Positions 1 to 6,939 of a DNA stretch of 7,222 bases are shown here, in pieces. Each line of letters begins with the position of its first letter. Positions within the stretch are counted from its first letter, which is position 1. Below the pieces are notes generated by a model, which did not search any database, was not told where the DNA came from, and saw only the letters and a list, made by a program, of their open reading frames with translations. The translations under genes and the position numbers were made by a program. Source of the DNA: Pseudomonadota bacterium (GTDB lineage: Bacteria > Pseudomonadota > Alphaproteobacteria > Rhizobiales > Devosiaceae); the NCBI GenBank assembly GCA_023433985.1, contig JAEYTN010000205.1, positions 1 to 7,222 on the forward strand. The letters run 5' to 3'.

Positions 1-144
1 CCCTCCTGAAGCCTCAACTTTCCGCCCGCGACAGCCAACCAGCCCTACCGGCGCGCCGCGCATTTTAGGCAAATGCTAACCAAACCAGCGTGCCCGCATC
101 GTGACGGCGCAACCGACCGGCCCGCGAACCGATTGTTTCGTGGA

Positions 145-149
145 AAGGA
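145..149 (+). promoter_or_regulatory. Ribosome binding site deciding the L,D-transpeptidase start
   Basis: AAGGA lies 10 bases before the ATG at 160, inside a purine-rich run with GGAAA three times (142-146, 147-151, 153-157). It supports the ATG at 160 over the in-frame ATG at 73, which would place a charged, non-signal-like 29-residue extension before the signal peptide. Confidence 0.7.
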
Positions 150-159
150 AACGGAAACC

Positions 160-1158
160 ATGCGCACCGCGCCTCTCGCCCTGCTGCTGCTCCTTGCCAC
201 CCCGGGGTTGGCACAGCAACCCGCCCTCACCGCCGACGCCATCAACTCGGCGGACTTGACGACACTTGCCGCCACACCGACAGACGCTCCGGCCTGGACG
301 CCCACCGGCCACGAGCGCGCCACTCCCAATGCCGCGATAGTGCGCCTGCAGGTGCTGCTCGATCGTGCCGGCGCTTCCCCCGGCGTCATCGACGGTTTCT
401 ACGGCGACAATGTCCAAAAAGCCGTCTTTGCCTTCGAGGCGATGCGCGGCCTCGCCGCCGACGGCCAGCTCGACCCCGAAGTACTTCAGGCACTCGAAAC
501 CGGCGAGCCGGTCATCGGCACCTATACGATCACCGATGAAGATGTCGCCGCCATCGGCCCGCCCGTCCCCACCGACTATGCCGAAATGGCCGAGCGCGAC
601 TTCCTCGGCTACGCCAGTGTCGTCGAAGAACTGGCCGAGCGCTTCCATATGGACGAGGACCTGCTCGTCGCCCTCAACCCCGGCGTGACCTTCACCGCAG
701 GCGAAACGGTGCTCGCCGCCGCCTACGGCCCCGATCTCGAGGGCCAGGTCGCCCGCATCGAAGCCGACAAGTCGCTGCGCCAGGTCCGCGCCTACGACGC
801 CGAGGACCGCCTGATCGCCGCCTACCCCGCCACCATCGGCTCGGAAGCTAACCCCTCGCCCACCGGCACGCACCTGATCGAAGGCGTCGCCCCGATGCCC
901 GACTACACCTACAACCCGAAGGTGAATTTCCAGCAGGGCGAGAACACCTCCGTCCTCACCATCCCACCCGGTCCCAACGGCCCGGTAGGCTCGATGTGGA
1001 TCGACCTGAGTGAACCCACCTTCGGCATCCACGGCACCCCCGAGCCTTCGCGTATCGACAAGACCGCCTCGCACGGCTGCATCCGCCTCACCAACTGGGA
1101 TGCCAACGAACTGGCCCGGATGGTGAAGCCCGGCGTGCCGGTCGTGTTCATGGATTGA
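160..1158 (+). CDS. Exported L,D-transpeptidase (YkuD domain) with peptidoglycan-binding domain
   Basis: Predicted periplasmic enzyme of 332 residues that would form 3-3 peptide cross-links in peptidoglycan or attach proteins to it. Residues 1-18 are a Sec signal peptide (Arg2, a leucine-rich core, then G-L-A before Gln19, so type I cleavage is likely). Residues about 55-115 form a peptidoglycan-binding-1 type helical repeat (VIDGFYGDNVQKAVFAF, then a second partial repeat). Residues about 150-187 look LysM-like (AERFHMDEDLLVALNPG). The YkuD catalytic domain fills about 205-332, with His291-Gly292 and the signature SHGCIR at 304-309, where Cys307 is the nucleophile and His305 and Arg309 are conserved partners. 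The frame is open upstream to an ATG at 73, but only the ATG at 160 gives a clean signal peptide and has AAGGA (145-149) about 10 bases ahead. It stands alone and converges on the hydrolase gene. The family assignment is secure; the exact cell-wall role is not visible. Confidence 0.93.
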   Translation: MRTAPLALLLLLATPGLAQQPALTADAINSADLTTLAATPTDAPAWTPTGHERATPNAAIVRLQVLLDRAGASPGVIDGFYGDNVQKAVFAFEAMRGLAADGQLDPEVLQALETGEPVIGTYTITDEDVAAIGPPVPTDYAEMAERDFLGYASVVEELAERFHMDEDLLVALNPGVTFTAGETVLAAAYGPDLEGQVARIEADKSLRQVRAYDAEDRLIAAYPATIGSEANPSPTGTHLIEGVAPMPDYTYNPKVNFQQGENTSVLTIPPGPNGPVGSMWIDLSEPTFGIHGTPEPSRIDKTASHGCIRLTNWDANELARMVKPGVPVVFMD

Positions 1159-1228
1159 GCGCCATCGCCTCCGATTCGCGACGCGCGCTTTAGCCTTATG
1201 GGGAAGGTTAGGGAGAGTCGGCTGCCGG

Positions 1229-1825
1229 CTAATCCGCCAGCCAGTCCCGCACGGCCAGCAGCTCTTCCCGCCGGATCTCGTGCCCGCCCTCGTGCCAGAA
1301 CAGTGTCACGTTCGCCCCCTGCTCCTTGAGGTAGCGGACCAGCAGCTCCGCCGAATGCACCGGCGCGATCGGGTCGCGCCGCCCTGCCGTGATCAGCAGG
1401 CGCTTGCCTGCCAGCCCCGGCTGCGGTGCCGGCGTGAACGGAATCAGCGGATGCATGATGACTGCCGCATCGAACGTCGCCGGCGCCTCGAACAGCGTCG
1501 CGGCAATGATGTTGGCCCCGTTGGAGTAACCCAGCGCCAGCCGCTCACCCGTGGGCGCTGCCTGCGGCACCCACGCGGCGAGCTTCTTCGTCGCCCGCGC
1601 GAGGTCCGCCATGTCGTAGCGTCCTTCCGCCAGCCGCTTGAAATAGCGCAGCGCCCCGCCTTCGGACACGTCCCCGCGTACCCCGATCCGCCGCGCGCCC
1701 GGCTTCAGCTCCGCCGCAAGCTCGGTGAACTGGTGCTCGTCGCCACCGGTACCGTGGAACAGGAAGAAGGCCGGCGCGCCTTCCGACGCGCCCGCAATGT
1801 CAGCTGCAAGGTAATTGTCGGCCAT
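1229..1825 (-). CDS. Alpha/beta hydrolase, carboxylesterase/phospholipase-like (MhqD type)
   Basis: A 198-residue cytoplasmic hydrolase with no signal peptide. The catalytic triad is readable: nucleophile Ser101 in GYSNGA (99-104), Asp151 in GRRDPIAP and His182 in EGGHEI. The HGTGGDEHQF segment starting at His24 would supply the oxyanion hole. The length and motif order fit the small carboxylesterase/phospholipase group that contains Bacillus MhqD. Its ATG (1825-1823) follows the dioxygenase stop codon directly (TAGATG), with a strong GGGAGG Shine-Dalgarno (1834-1839) 8 bases ahead inside the dioxygenase gene, so the two are almost certainly translated from one message. In Bacillus the same kind of pair (mhqE-mhqD) is induced by hydroquinones, catechol and quinones. 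The natural substrate here is unknown; hydrolysis of a ring-cleavage product is an inference. The gene ends convergently to the L,D-transpeptidase with a 70-base gap. Confidence 0.85.
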   Translation of the reverse strand: MADNYLAADIAGASEGAPAFFLFHGTGGDEHQFTELAAELKPGARRIGVRGDVSEGGALRYFKRLAEGRYDMADLARATKKLAAWVPQAAPTGERLALGYSNGANIIAATLFEAPATFDAAVIMHPLIPFTPAPQPGLAGKRLLITAGRRDPIAPVHSAELLVRYLKEQGANVTLFWHEGGHEIRREELLAVRDWLAD

Positions 1826-2773
1826 CTACGCCGCCTCCCTCTCGTCCCCGAGCGGCTGCAGGTGCTCTTCCAGCCAGGGCCGGAGGTGCTCGTGCTGCGT
1901 CGGCAGCTTCAGCGCGCCGCCCAGATGCGCGGTGTCCTCATCCCGGTCGAAGCCGGGCTCGTTGGTCGCCACCTCGAACAGCACGCCACCCGGCGTGCGG
2001 AAGTAGATCGCCCAGAAATAGTCCCGGTCGATCACCGGCGTCACCTGGTAGCCGGTGTCGAGCAAGGCCTTGCGCACTTCGAGCTGCGCCGCCCGGTTCT
2101 CGACCGCAAAGGCCACGTGGTGCACCGAGCCCGAACCGAGATCGGCATGCTGCACGTCGGGCAGCACTTCGATATCGACGAAATCGGCCCCGTTACCGCC
2201 CGGCCGGATCAGCCGGTTGGTGCCGTCGGCGCTCGCCACGTTCTCGTAGCCCATGTAGCGCAGCAGCTCCTCGGTCGCGCCGCCATCGCGCAGCCGCATC
2301 GCGACCGAGTGGAAGCCGCGGATCGCGTTCTCCGCATCGACGCCATTGCCGGTCCACGGCACGCGCACGTCGTTGGGCACCTCGACCAGCGCCAGCGAGT
2401 CGCCCTCGGGCGCCCGGAAGGTCAGCCGCTTCTCGCCAAAGCTCTCGGAAACCTCGAGGTCACCGACCTGCGCGGCCGTCAGCCGCCCGGTCCAGCAAGG
2501 CAGCGAACCCTTCGGCACCGCAAACGCGGTCGTCCCCACCTCGCCCGTACCCTGACGGCCGCGGATGATGTTGGGGAACGGGAAATGCGTCATCACCGTG
2601 CCGGGTGTCCCTACCTCGTCGCCATAATAGAGATGATAGACGTCGGGTGCGTCGAAATTGACGGTCTGCTTCACCCGGCGCAGCCCCAGCACGTTGGTGA
2701 AGAAGTGGTTGTTCTCGGCCGCATCGCGCGCCATCGCGGTGACGTGGTGCAGCCCCTTGATCTGAGTAAGCAT
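1826..2773 (-). CDS. Ring-cleaving dioxygenase, glyoxalase/VOC superfamily (MhqO/MhqE type)
   Basis: A 315-residue cytoplasmic metalloenzyme made of two vicinal-oxygen-chelate modules, the usual length for the MhqO/MhqE family of presumed extradiol dioxygenases. Module edges show as LHHVTAMARD at 8-17, HSVAMRLRD at 155-163 and VHHVAFAV at 217-224. Metal-ligand candidates are His9/His10, His218/His219 and Glu267 in the closing strand GGVLFEVAT. Many genomes label such proteins simply 'ring-cleaving dioxygenase' or 'glyoxalase'. The start ATG at 2773 has GGAG (plus-strand 2781-2784) 7 bases upstream. It is the first gene of a two-gene unit with the hydrolase, and the 143 bases upstream hold a palindrome that could be an operator. 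A role in detoxifying quinones or hydroquinones is inferred from the Bacillus pair; no aromatic-degradation genes are visible nearby. No regulator gene (MarR, HxlR or LysR) lies inside the window. Confidence 0.88.
   Translation of the reverse strand: MLTQIKGLHHVTAMARDAAENNHFFTNVLGLRRVKQTVNFDAPDVYHLYYGDEVGTPGTVMTHFPFPNIIRGRQGTGEVGTTAFAVPKGSLPCWTGRLTAAQVGDLEVSESFGEKRLTFRAPEGDSLALVEVPNDVRVPWTGNGVDAENAIRGFHSVAMRLRDGGATEELLRYMGYENVASADGTNRLIRPGGNGADFVDIEVLPDVQHADLGSGSVHHVAFAVENRAAQLEVRKALLDTGYQVTPVIDRDYFWAIYFRTPGGVLFEVATNEPGFDRDEDTAHLGGALKLPTQHEHLRPWLEEHLQPLGDEREAA
1834..1839 (-). promoter_or_regulatory. Strong internal ribosome binding site for the hydrolase gene
   Basis: On the minus strand GGGAGG lies 8 bases before the hydrolase ATG and within the last codons of the dioxygenase. 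With the TAGATG junction (1828-1823) it points to termination-reinitiation coupling of the pair. Confidence 0.7.
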
Positions 2774-2816
2774 CGCTTGTCTCCAGTGCGGCGCCCGCGC
2801 CGCGTTCTTTCGCGAT

Positions 2817-2844
2817 CAGATATAGACCGCCGCACGGTAGACAA
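2817..2844 (-). promoter_or_regulatory. Possible sigma-70-type promoter for the dioxygenase/hydrolase unit
   Basis: Reading the minus strand, TTGTCT (2844-2839) is followed after 16 bases by TATCTG (2822-2817), 43 bases before the start codon. Agreement with the consensus is only moderate, and alphaproteobacterial promoters are poorly predicted by eye, so this is a weak call. The 17-base palindrome lies just upstream of it. Confidence 0.25.
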
Positions 2845-2862
2845 AAGCCCGACCCAAGCTAC

Positions 2863-2879
2863 GGATCGTTCAACGATCC
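2863..2879. promoter_or_regulatory. Perfect 17-base palindrome, candidate operator
   Basis: GGATCGTT-C-AACGATCC is a perfect inverted repeat with 8-base arms around one base. It sits in the 143-base gap between the isomerase-like gene and the dioxygenase, about 90 bases before the dioxygenase ATG and 18 bases upstream of a possible -35 box. Its near-zero spacer and lack of a following T-tract argue against a terminator and for a homodimeric regulator site. Which regulator family binds it cannot be told from the window. Confidence 0.4.
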
Positions 2880-2916
2880 CATACTAATCCAGCAACGCTC
2901 TGCGCCCACCCGTCAC

Positions 2917-3675
2917 CTACACCCGCTCCCGGAACCCGAGGCTCTCCACCGTCGCCGCCACCGGCCGGTACTCGAGTCCCACCAGCCCGTCATACCCCTG
3001 CCCGACCAGCCACTTCAGCCGGTCGGCCCAGTCCATCGAACCGGTCCCCGGCTCGTGCCGCCCCGGCGTATCGGCAAGATGCACATGCACCACCCGGTCG
3101 AGCCGGCCCTTCAGCACATCCTCGATCCGCTCGCCCATCACCGCCGAGTGGTAAATGTCGTAGATCAACCGCACCTCCGGCCGCGCCACCTCGTCGACGA
3201 TATCGAGCCCCTCCTCGGTCGAGGTCAAATAATAGCCCGGATGGTCCACCCGGTCGTTCAACGGCTCGAGCGCCAGCACCACGCCGGTCCCTTCGAGAAT
3301 CTTCCCGGCTTCCTTCAGCACCCTGACGATCGCCGCGTGCTGCGCCGCCCGCGCCACGCCGCCGAGCTCGTCGCCCGCCTGCGCGATCAGCATCGGCGCG
3401 CCGAGCCTCTGCGCAGCCGCGAGCGAGGTCCGCACCCCTTCGAGGAAGCCGGCATGCGAGGCCGGATCGGTCAGCGGCGCGATCGGCTCGCAGAGGATGC
3501 CCGCGAGCGGCAGCCCGGTCTCGTCGAGCGCCGCTTTCACCGCATCGAGGTCCTTGTTGGAAAAGCGCCAGAACTCCACCGCATCGAGCCCGGCCGTCTT
3601 GGCGGCCCGGATGCGATCCGCAAAATCGGGGTGCTCAGCTGCGAACAGCAGCTCGATGCAGGCGGAAAAGCGCAT
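2917..3675 (-). CDS. Hydroxypyruvate-isomerase-like sugar isomerase/epimerase (AP-endonuclease-2 TIM barrel)
   Basis: A 252-residue cytoplasmic TIM-barrel protein of the Hyi/xylose-isomerase-like family. Putative divalent-metal ligands appear in order: Glu137 (ALEPLNDR), Asp173 (IYDIYHS), His199 (HVHLADTPGRHEPGTG) and Glu235 (GLEYRP). The ADTPGRHEPGTG stretch at 201-212 is the best marker of the hydroxypyruvate isomerase branch, and the length is typical (about 250-260). True Hyi enzymes interconvert hydroxypyruvate and tartronate semialdehyde, but the same fold includes 2-oxo-tetronate, inosose and other isomerases, so the substrate is open. No glyoxylate carboligase or tartronate semialdehyde reductase gene, the usual partners, is visible. 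Its ATG is 6 bases after the pncB stop, and its GAGGT ribosome site (plus-strand 3679-3683) overlaps that stop, so co-translation with pncB is likely. Confidence 0.85.
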   Translation of the reverse strand: MRFSACIELLFAAEHPDFADRIRAAKTAGLDAVEFWRFSNKDLDAVKAALDETGLPLAGILCEPIAPLTDPASHAGFLEGVRTSLAAAQRLGAPMLIAQAGDELGGVARAAQHAAIVRVLKEAGKILEGTGVVLALEPLNDRVDHPGYYLTSTEEGLDIVDEVARPEVRLIYDIYHSAVMGERIEDVLKGRLDRVVHVHLADTPGRHEPGTGSMDWADRLKWLVGQGYDGLVGLEYRPVAATVESLGFRERV

Positions 3676-3681
3676 ATTACC

Positions 3682-4989
3682 TCAGACAGTTACGGCGTGC
3701 GACACGCGACCCTTGTCACCGAAGATACGCAGATACCGCGCGATCTCCTCCGGTGTGCCTGTCGCCTTCTCGGGGTTGTCCGAGAGCTTCACGGCCGGAT
3801 GCCCGTCCGCCTCGCTCACCTTGCAAACCAACGAAATTGGGTCGAGTTGCGGGTTGGGCATCGGCGACACCCCGGCAAAGTCATTGGTGAGGTTGGTGCC
3901 CCAGCCGAACGCCATCCGCACCCGCCCGTGGAAGTGGTGGTAGGCTTCCTCGATCATGTCGACGTCAAGCCCGTCCGAGAAGATCAGCAACTTCTCGCGC
4001 GGGTCCCGCCCGCGCTCCTTCCACCACTGGATGATCTTCTCGCCGCCCGGGATCGCCGGTGCGCTGTCGGGCCGGAAGCCGGTCCAGTCCGCCACCCAGT
4101 CGGGCGCGTGCCTGAGAAACGAGTCGGTGCCGAACGCGTCGGGCAGCACGATCAGCAGGTTGCCGCCATAGTAGCTCTCCCAGTCCTGCAGCACCTGGTA
4201 GGGCGCCGCCAGCAGCGCCTCCTCGTTAGGCGCGATCGCCGCCAGCACCATCGGTAGCTCGTGCGCATTTGTGCCGAGCGCCTCGAGGTCGGTATCCATG
4301 GCGAGCAGCACGTTGGAGGTGCCGGTGAACACCTCGTTCCCGAGGCCCTCCTTCAGCGCCTCGACACACCAGCGCTGCCACAGGAACGAGTGCCTCCGCC
4401 GCGTGCCGAAATCGGAGATTCGCAGGTCCGGCAGCTTCTTGAGTCGCTCCACCTTCTCCCACATCTTCGCCTTGGCCCGCGCATAGGTCACGTCGAGCGT
4501 GAACGGCCCGTATTCCTTCAGCGCCGCCCGGCTCCTCAGCTCGTTGATGATCGAGAGCGCCGGGATTTCCCACATGGTGGTCTCGAGCCACTTGCCGGGG
4601 AAGGTCAGCTCATACTGCCCATCGCGCTTTTCGAGGTGGTACTCGGGCAGCCGGAAACCCTCCAGCCAGCGCAGGAACTCGGGCGCGAAAATCTGCTTCG
4701 AGCCATAGAAGCTGTTACCCGCCAGCCAGATCATTTCCTTCTTGGAGAAGCGCAGCGTCCGCGCGTGATCAAGCTGCGCGCGCAGTTCCCCCTCGTCGAT
4801 CTCGTCGGCAAGGCGCACCGACTGCTTGCGGTTGATCAGCGAGAACGTCGCATCGACCTTGGGGTACAGCCCCCAGATCATCTGCAGCATCAACAGCTTG
4901 TAAAAGTCCGTATCGAGCAGGCTGCGGACGATCGGGTCGAGCTTCCAGGTGTGGTTGTAGACCCGCCTCGCGATATCCATCGTCGTCAT
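3682..4989 (-). CDS. pncB: Nicotinate phosphoribosyltransferase
   Basis: A 435-residue cytoplasmic enzyme of the Preiss-Handler NAD salvage route, joining nicotinate and PRPP with ATP use to give nicotinate mononucleotide. Family landmarks are present along the whole length: the N-terminal [15 protein letters not shown] (25-39), [17 protein letters not shown] (191-207), the [11 protein letters not shown] loop (221-231), GTNAHELPM (239-247), where His243 corresponds to the phosphorylated catalytic histidine, [10 protein letters not shown] (335-344) and the phosphate-binding FGWGTNL (361-367). Length matches the bacterial PncB type. The frame is open far upstream; I chose the ATG at 4989 because GGAAGG lies 8 bases ahead and because family homology begins just after it, at [15 protein letters not shown]. 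An ATG 9 bases later (4980) is an alternative. Followed at 6 bases by the isomerase-like gene, and divergent from the membrane glycosyltransferase. Confidence 0.95.
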   Translation of the reverse strand: MTTMDIARRVYNHTWKLDPIVRSLLDTDFYKLLMLQMIWGLYPKVDATFSLINRKQSVRLADEIDEGELRAQLDHARTLRFSKKEMIWLAGNSFYGSKQIFAPEFLRWLEGFRLPEYHLEKRDGQYELTFPGKWLETTMWEIPALSIINELRSRAALKEYGPFTLDVTYARAKAKMWEKVERLKKLPDLRISDFGTRRRHSFLWQRWCVEALKEGLGNEVFTGTSNVLLAMDTDLEALGTNAHELPMVLAAIAPNEEALLAAPYQVLQDWESYYGGNLLIVLPDAFGTDSFLRHAPDWVADWTGFRPDSAPAIPGGEKIIQWWKERGRDPREKLLIFSDGLDVDMIEEAYHHFHGRVRMAFGWGTNLTNDFAGVSPMPNPQLDPISLVCKVSEADGHPAVKLSDNPEKATGTPEEIARYLRIFGDKGRVSHAVTV

Positions 4990-4997
4990 CGGCACTG

Positions 4998-5003
4998 CCT
5001 TCC
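4998..5003 (-). promoter_or_regulatory. Ribosome binding site supporting the pncB start at 4989
   Basis: On the minus strand GGAAGG lies 8 bases before the ATG at 4989. It favours this start over the ATG at 4980, which would leave 17 bases between site and start. A second in-frame start far upstream (ATG at 5148) also has a plausible site, GAGGG at 5157-5161, but no family homology behind it. Confidence 0.6.
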
Positions 5004-5058
5004 ATTCCTCCGCGGCGCCTGTACCTAGGGCCATCGGCGGCAAAAATCCAGCCCACTC

Positions 5059-5076
5059 CATCGGCATTTGCCGATG
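5059..5076. promoter_or_regulatory. Perfect 18-base palindrome in the pncB/glycosyltransferase divergent region
   Basis: CATCGGCA-TT-TGCCGATG has perfect 8-base arms around two bases. It lies about 70 bases upstream of the pncB ATG and 70 bases upstream of the glycosyltransferase ATG, where an operator could serve either gene. pncB is a known target of NAD-responsive repressors (NrtR, NiaR, NadQ) in various bacteria, but I cannot match this palindrome to one of their motifs. CATCGGC also occurs often inside genes of this GC-rich window, so part of the signal may be compositional. Confidence 0.35.
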
Positions 5077-5146
5077 AAGCAGCGCGAACGCTTCCTTCAC
5101 CGCATCGGCGTTACGGCTGTTGCGAAGCGTCAGCACCCATCGAAGC

Positions 5147-6874
5147 ATGAATAGCGCCCTCGCCACCGGTGAACAGGCCCCGGCCGAACCCCGCGCCGCC
5201 GAGGGCCCTGCCCTCGTCCCGGCGATTCTCGTCGCGATCGTGCTATTCTGGCTGATCCGTGGCCCCGCTTCGCTCGATGTCGGCAATATTGGCTGGCTGG
5301 ATCTCGACGACCGCGCCATGCACACGCTGGGCTGGTTCTTCTACCGCCTCTCCCCGTGGACCTGGCCACCCGGCGCCAGCCAGTACGGGCTCGAGCTCGG
5401 CAACTCCATCGCGCTGGTCGACGGGTTGCCGCTCTTCGCCATCCCGTTCAAGGCGCTGTCGCCCTGGCTGCCCGAAACCTTCCAGTACTGGGGCTGGTGG
5501 CACCTCGCCTGCTTCGTGCTGCAGGCGGTCTTCGCCGTGCTCATCGCCCACCACCTGGGCCTGAGCCGCGTCCTCGGTCTCGCCGCAGCGATCTTCTGCC
5601 TGATCCAGCCGGCCTTCCTCAACCGCATCGACGTGCACATGGCGCTGTCGGGCCACTGGGTGATCCTCGCCGCAATCTACCTCTATGTGCGCAGGCCCGC
5701 GCCGCCGGTCTGGGCTTGGCCGTTGCTGCTCGCTACAGTGTCGGCCATCCACGGCTACCTCCTCGTGATGGTCTTTGCCGTCTGGTTCGCCGCCTTCGTC
5801 CAGCGCCTCTGGCTCAGGACGTTGCCCCCCACCCGTCTCGCGCTCGAAGCCGCGCTCACCGTCGCGGCGATCGTCGCGAGCCTCTGGTTCTGCGGCGTGC
5901 TGATGGCCGGCTCGTACGAGAGCTTCGGCTTCGGCCGCTGGCGCATGAACCTGCTCGGCCCGTTCAATCCGAGTTTCTGGTCGCTGACCCTGCCCTCGGT
6001 TCCCACCGACCCCGAGGAATGGGAAGGGGAGAACTTTCTCGGCATCGGCATCCTCGTCCTGCTGCTCCTCGCCCTGCTGCCCGGCACGGGGCTGTTACGC
6101 CGCCTCGCTGCTCCCAAATGGGCGCCCCTCGCCCTGATCGCGGTGGCGATGGCAATTTTCGCCCTCAGCCACAAGGTCGCCTTCGGCTCGATCGAGCTTT
6201 TCACGGTACCCCTTCCCGACTGGCTGCTGAACTTTCTCACCACCTTCCGCAGCTCGGGCCGCTTCTTCTGGCCGCTCGGCTACCTCATCGTTTTCGCGGT
6301 GATCTGGAGCTGCGCCCGCCGCTTCAAGCCCGCCTGGGCCGCGGCCATCGTGCTCGCCCTTGCCTTCGTGCAGGTCTACGACGAGCAGCGCGGCTGGCGC
6401 GGCATGTACATCAATGAGATGCGCACCGGCACCCGCACCAGCTTCCGCACCTATCTCGATTCCCCCACCTGGGACGCCCTCGCCCCGCACTACAGCCGGG
6501 TCCGCGGACTGCCGGTGATGAACTACAGCCCGCTCTGGCGCGACCTCAGCTGGTTCGCTTTCCGCAATCACCTCGACACCGCCACCGTCGCGCTCGGCCG
6601 AGTCGACCCCAAGGTCGAGGCCCGCGAGCGCGCTCGCGGCGAGGAGATCGTGCTCGCCGGCAACTATGACGAGGGTGCCATCTACACCCTGGGCCAGGCC
6701 GAAGCGCAGGCCACACTCGCCCATCTTCGTCCCGACGACGCCTTCGGCCGTGTCGACGGCGTCATCCTTTTCGCCCGTGGCGGCAAGCCCTGGCTCGACG
6801 CCGCCGGCATCACCCTCGACCCCTTCATCGACGGCCGAGGTATCAAGCGGGGCTACGAGTTCGAGAAGCCCTGA
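5147..6874 (+). CDS. Multi-span membrane glycosyltransferase, DUF6311/GT-C-like
   Basis: A 575-residue inner-membrane protein that resembles the DUF6311 family and the GT-C fold. A short polar N-terminus leads to about 10-12 hydrophobic segments, at roughly 21-38, 87-104, 117-137, 141-157, 167-183, 190-221, 231-253, 297-312, 324-341, 371-389 and 396-411. The first periplasmic loop holds the acidic cluster LDLDDRAMH (51-59), where GT-C enzymes carry catalytic or metal-binding Asp residues. [14 protein letters not shown] (367-380) is another strong-looking conserved block. About 160 residues after the last span form a soluble, presumably periplasmic, domain. GT-C enzymes use polyprenyl-phosphate sugars; the acceptor here is unknown. 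The ATG at 5147 has no good ribosome site; a TTG at 5120 would add nine residues, so the start is uncertain. It is divergent from pncB and converges on an NDP-sugar epimerase, which fits surface-glycan synthesis. Confidence 0.75.
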   Translation: MNSALATGEQAPAEPRAAEGPALVPAILVAIVLFWLIRGPASLDVGNIGWLDLDDRAMHTLGWFFYRLSPWTWPPGASQYGLELGNSIALVDGLPLFAIPFKALSPWLPETFQYWGWWHLACFVLQAVFAVLIAHHLGLSRVLGLAAAIFCLIQPAFLNRIDVHMALSGHWVILAAIYLYVRRPAPPVWAWPLLLATVSAIHGYLLVMVFAVWFAAFVQRLWLRTLPPTRLALEAALTVAAIVASLWFCGVLMAGSYESFGFGRWRMNLLGPFNPSFWSLTLPSVPTDPEEWEGENFLGIGILVLLLLALLPGTGLLRRLAAPKWAPLALIAVAMAIFALSHKVAFGSIELFTVPLPDWLLNFLTTFRSSGRFFWPLGYLIVFAVIWSCARRFKPAWAAAIVLALAFVQVYDEQRGWRGMYINEMRTGTRTSFRTYLDSPTWDALAPHYSRVRGLPVMNYSPLWRDLSWFAFRNHLDTATVALGRVDPKVEARERARGEEIVLAGNYDEGAIYTLGQAEAQATLAHLRPDDAFGRVDGVILFARGGKPWLDAAGITLDPFIDGRGIKRGYEFEKP

Positions 6875-6939
6875 GGTCGAACAGGGATCCTCTACCGCAA
6901 AGCGGGCGAAGTGCCGAAACAACGGCCGGCGCCGGAGCC

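Noticed and set aside
1..159. Possible gene ends or starts at the left edge: an open plus frame 2-79 and a minus ATG at 63 open to the edge
   Set aside because: Each is under 30 codons with no ribosome site or recognisable sequence, so neither can be told from chance. I also see no convincing promoter.
1159..1228. Hairpin AGTCGG-CTG-CCGGCT (1216-1230) and a weaker AGCCTT/AAGGTT stem between the convergent genes as terminators
   Set aside because: The stems are six base pairs with a wobble pair each and no T-tract follows on either strand, so an intrinsic terminator is not supported.
1280..2887. A 535-codon open frame on the plus strand opposite the dioxygenase and hydrolase
   Set aside because: It is antisense to two well-supported genes, is rich in Arg, His, Pro and Gln as expected for a GC-rich shadow frame, and shows no family motif or ribosome site.
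3055..4257. A 400-codon plus-strand open frame opposite the isomerase and pncB
   Set aside because: It runs across two genes with clear catalytic motifs on the other strand and has a low-complexity, basic composition typical of GC-rich antisense frames.
6869..6934. CCCTG/CAGGG stem (6869-6886) and CCGGCGCCGG palindrome in the gap after the glycosyltransferase
   Set aside because: The first stem is only five base pairs and the second has no loop; neither is followed by a T-run, so they are not called terminators.
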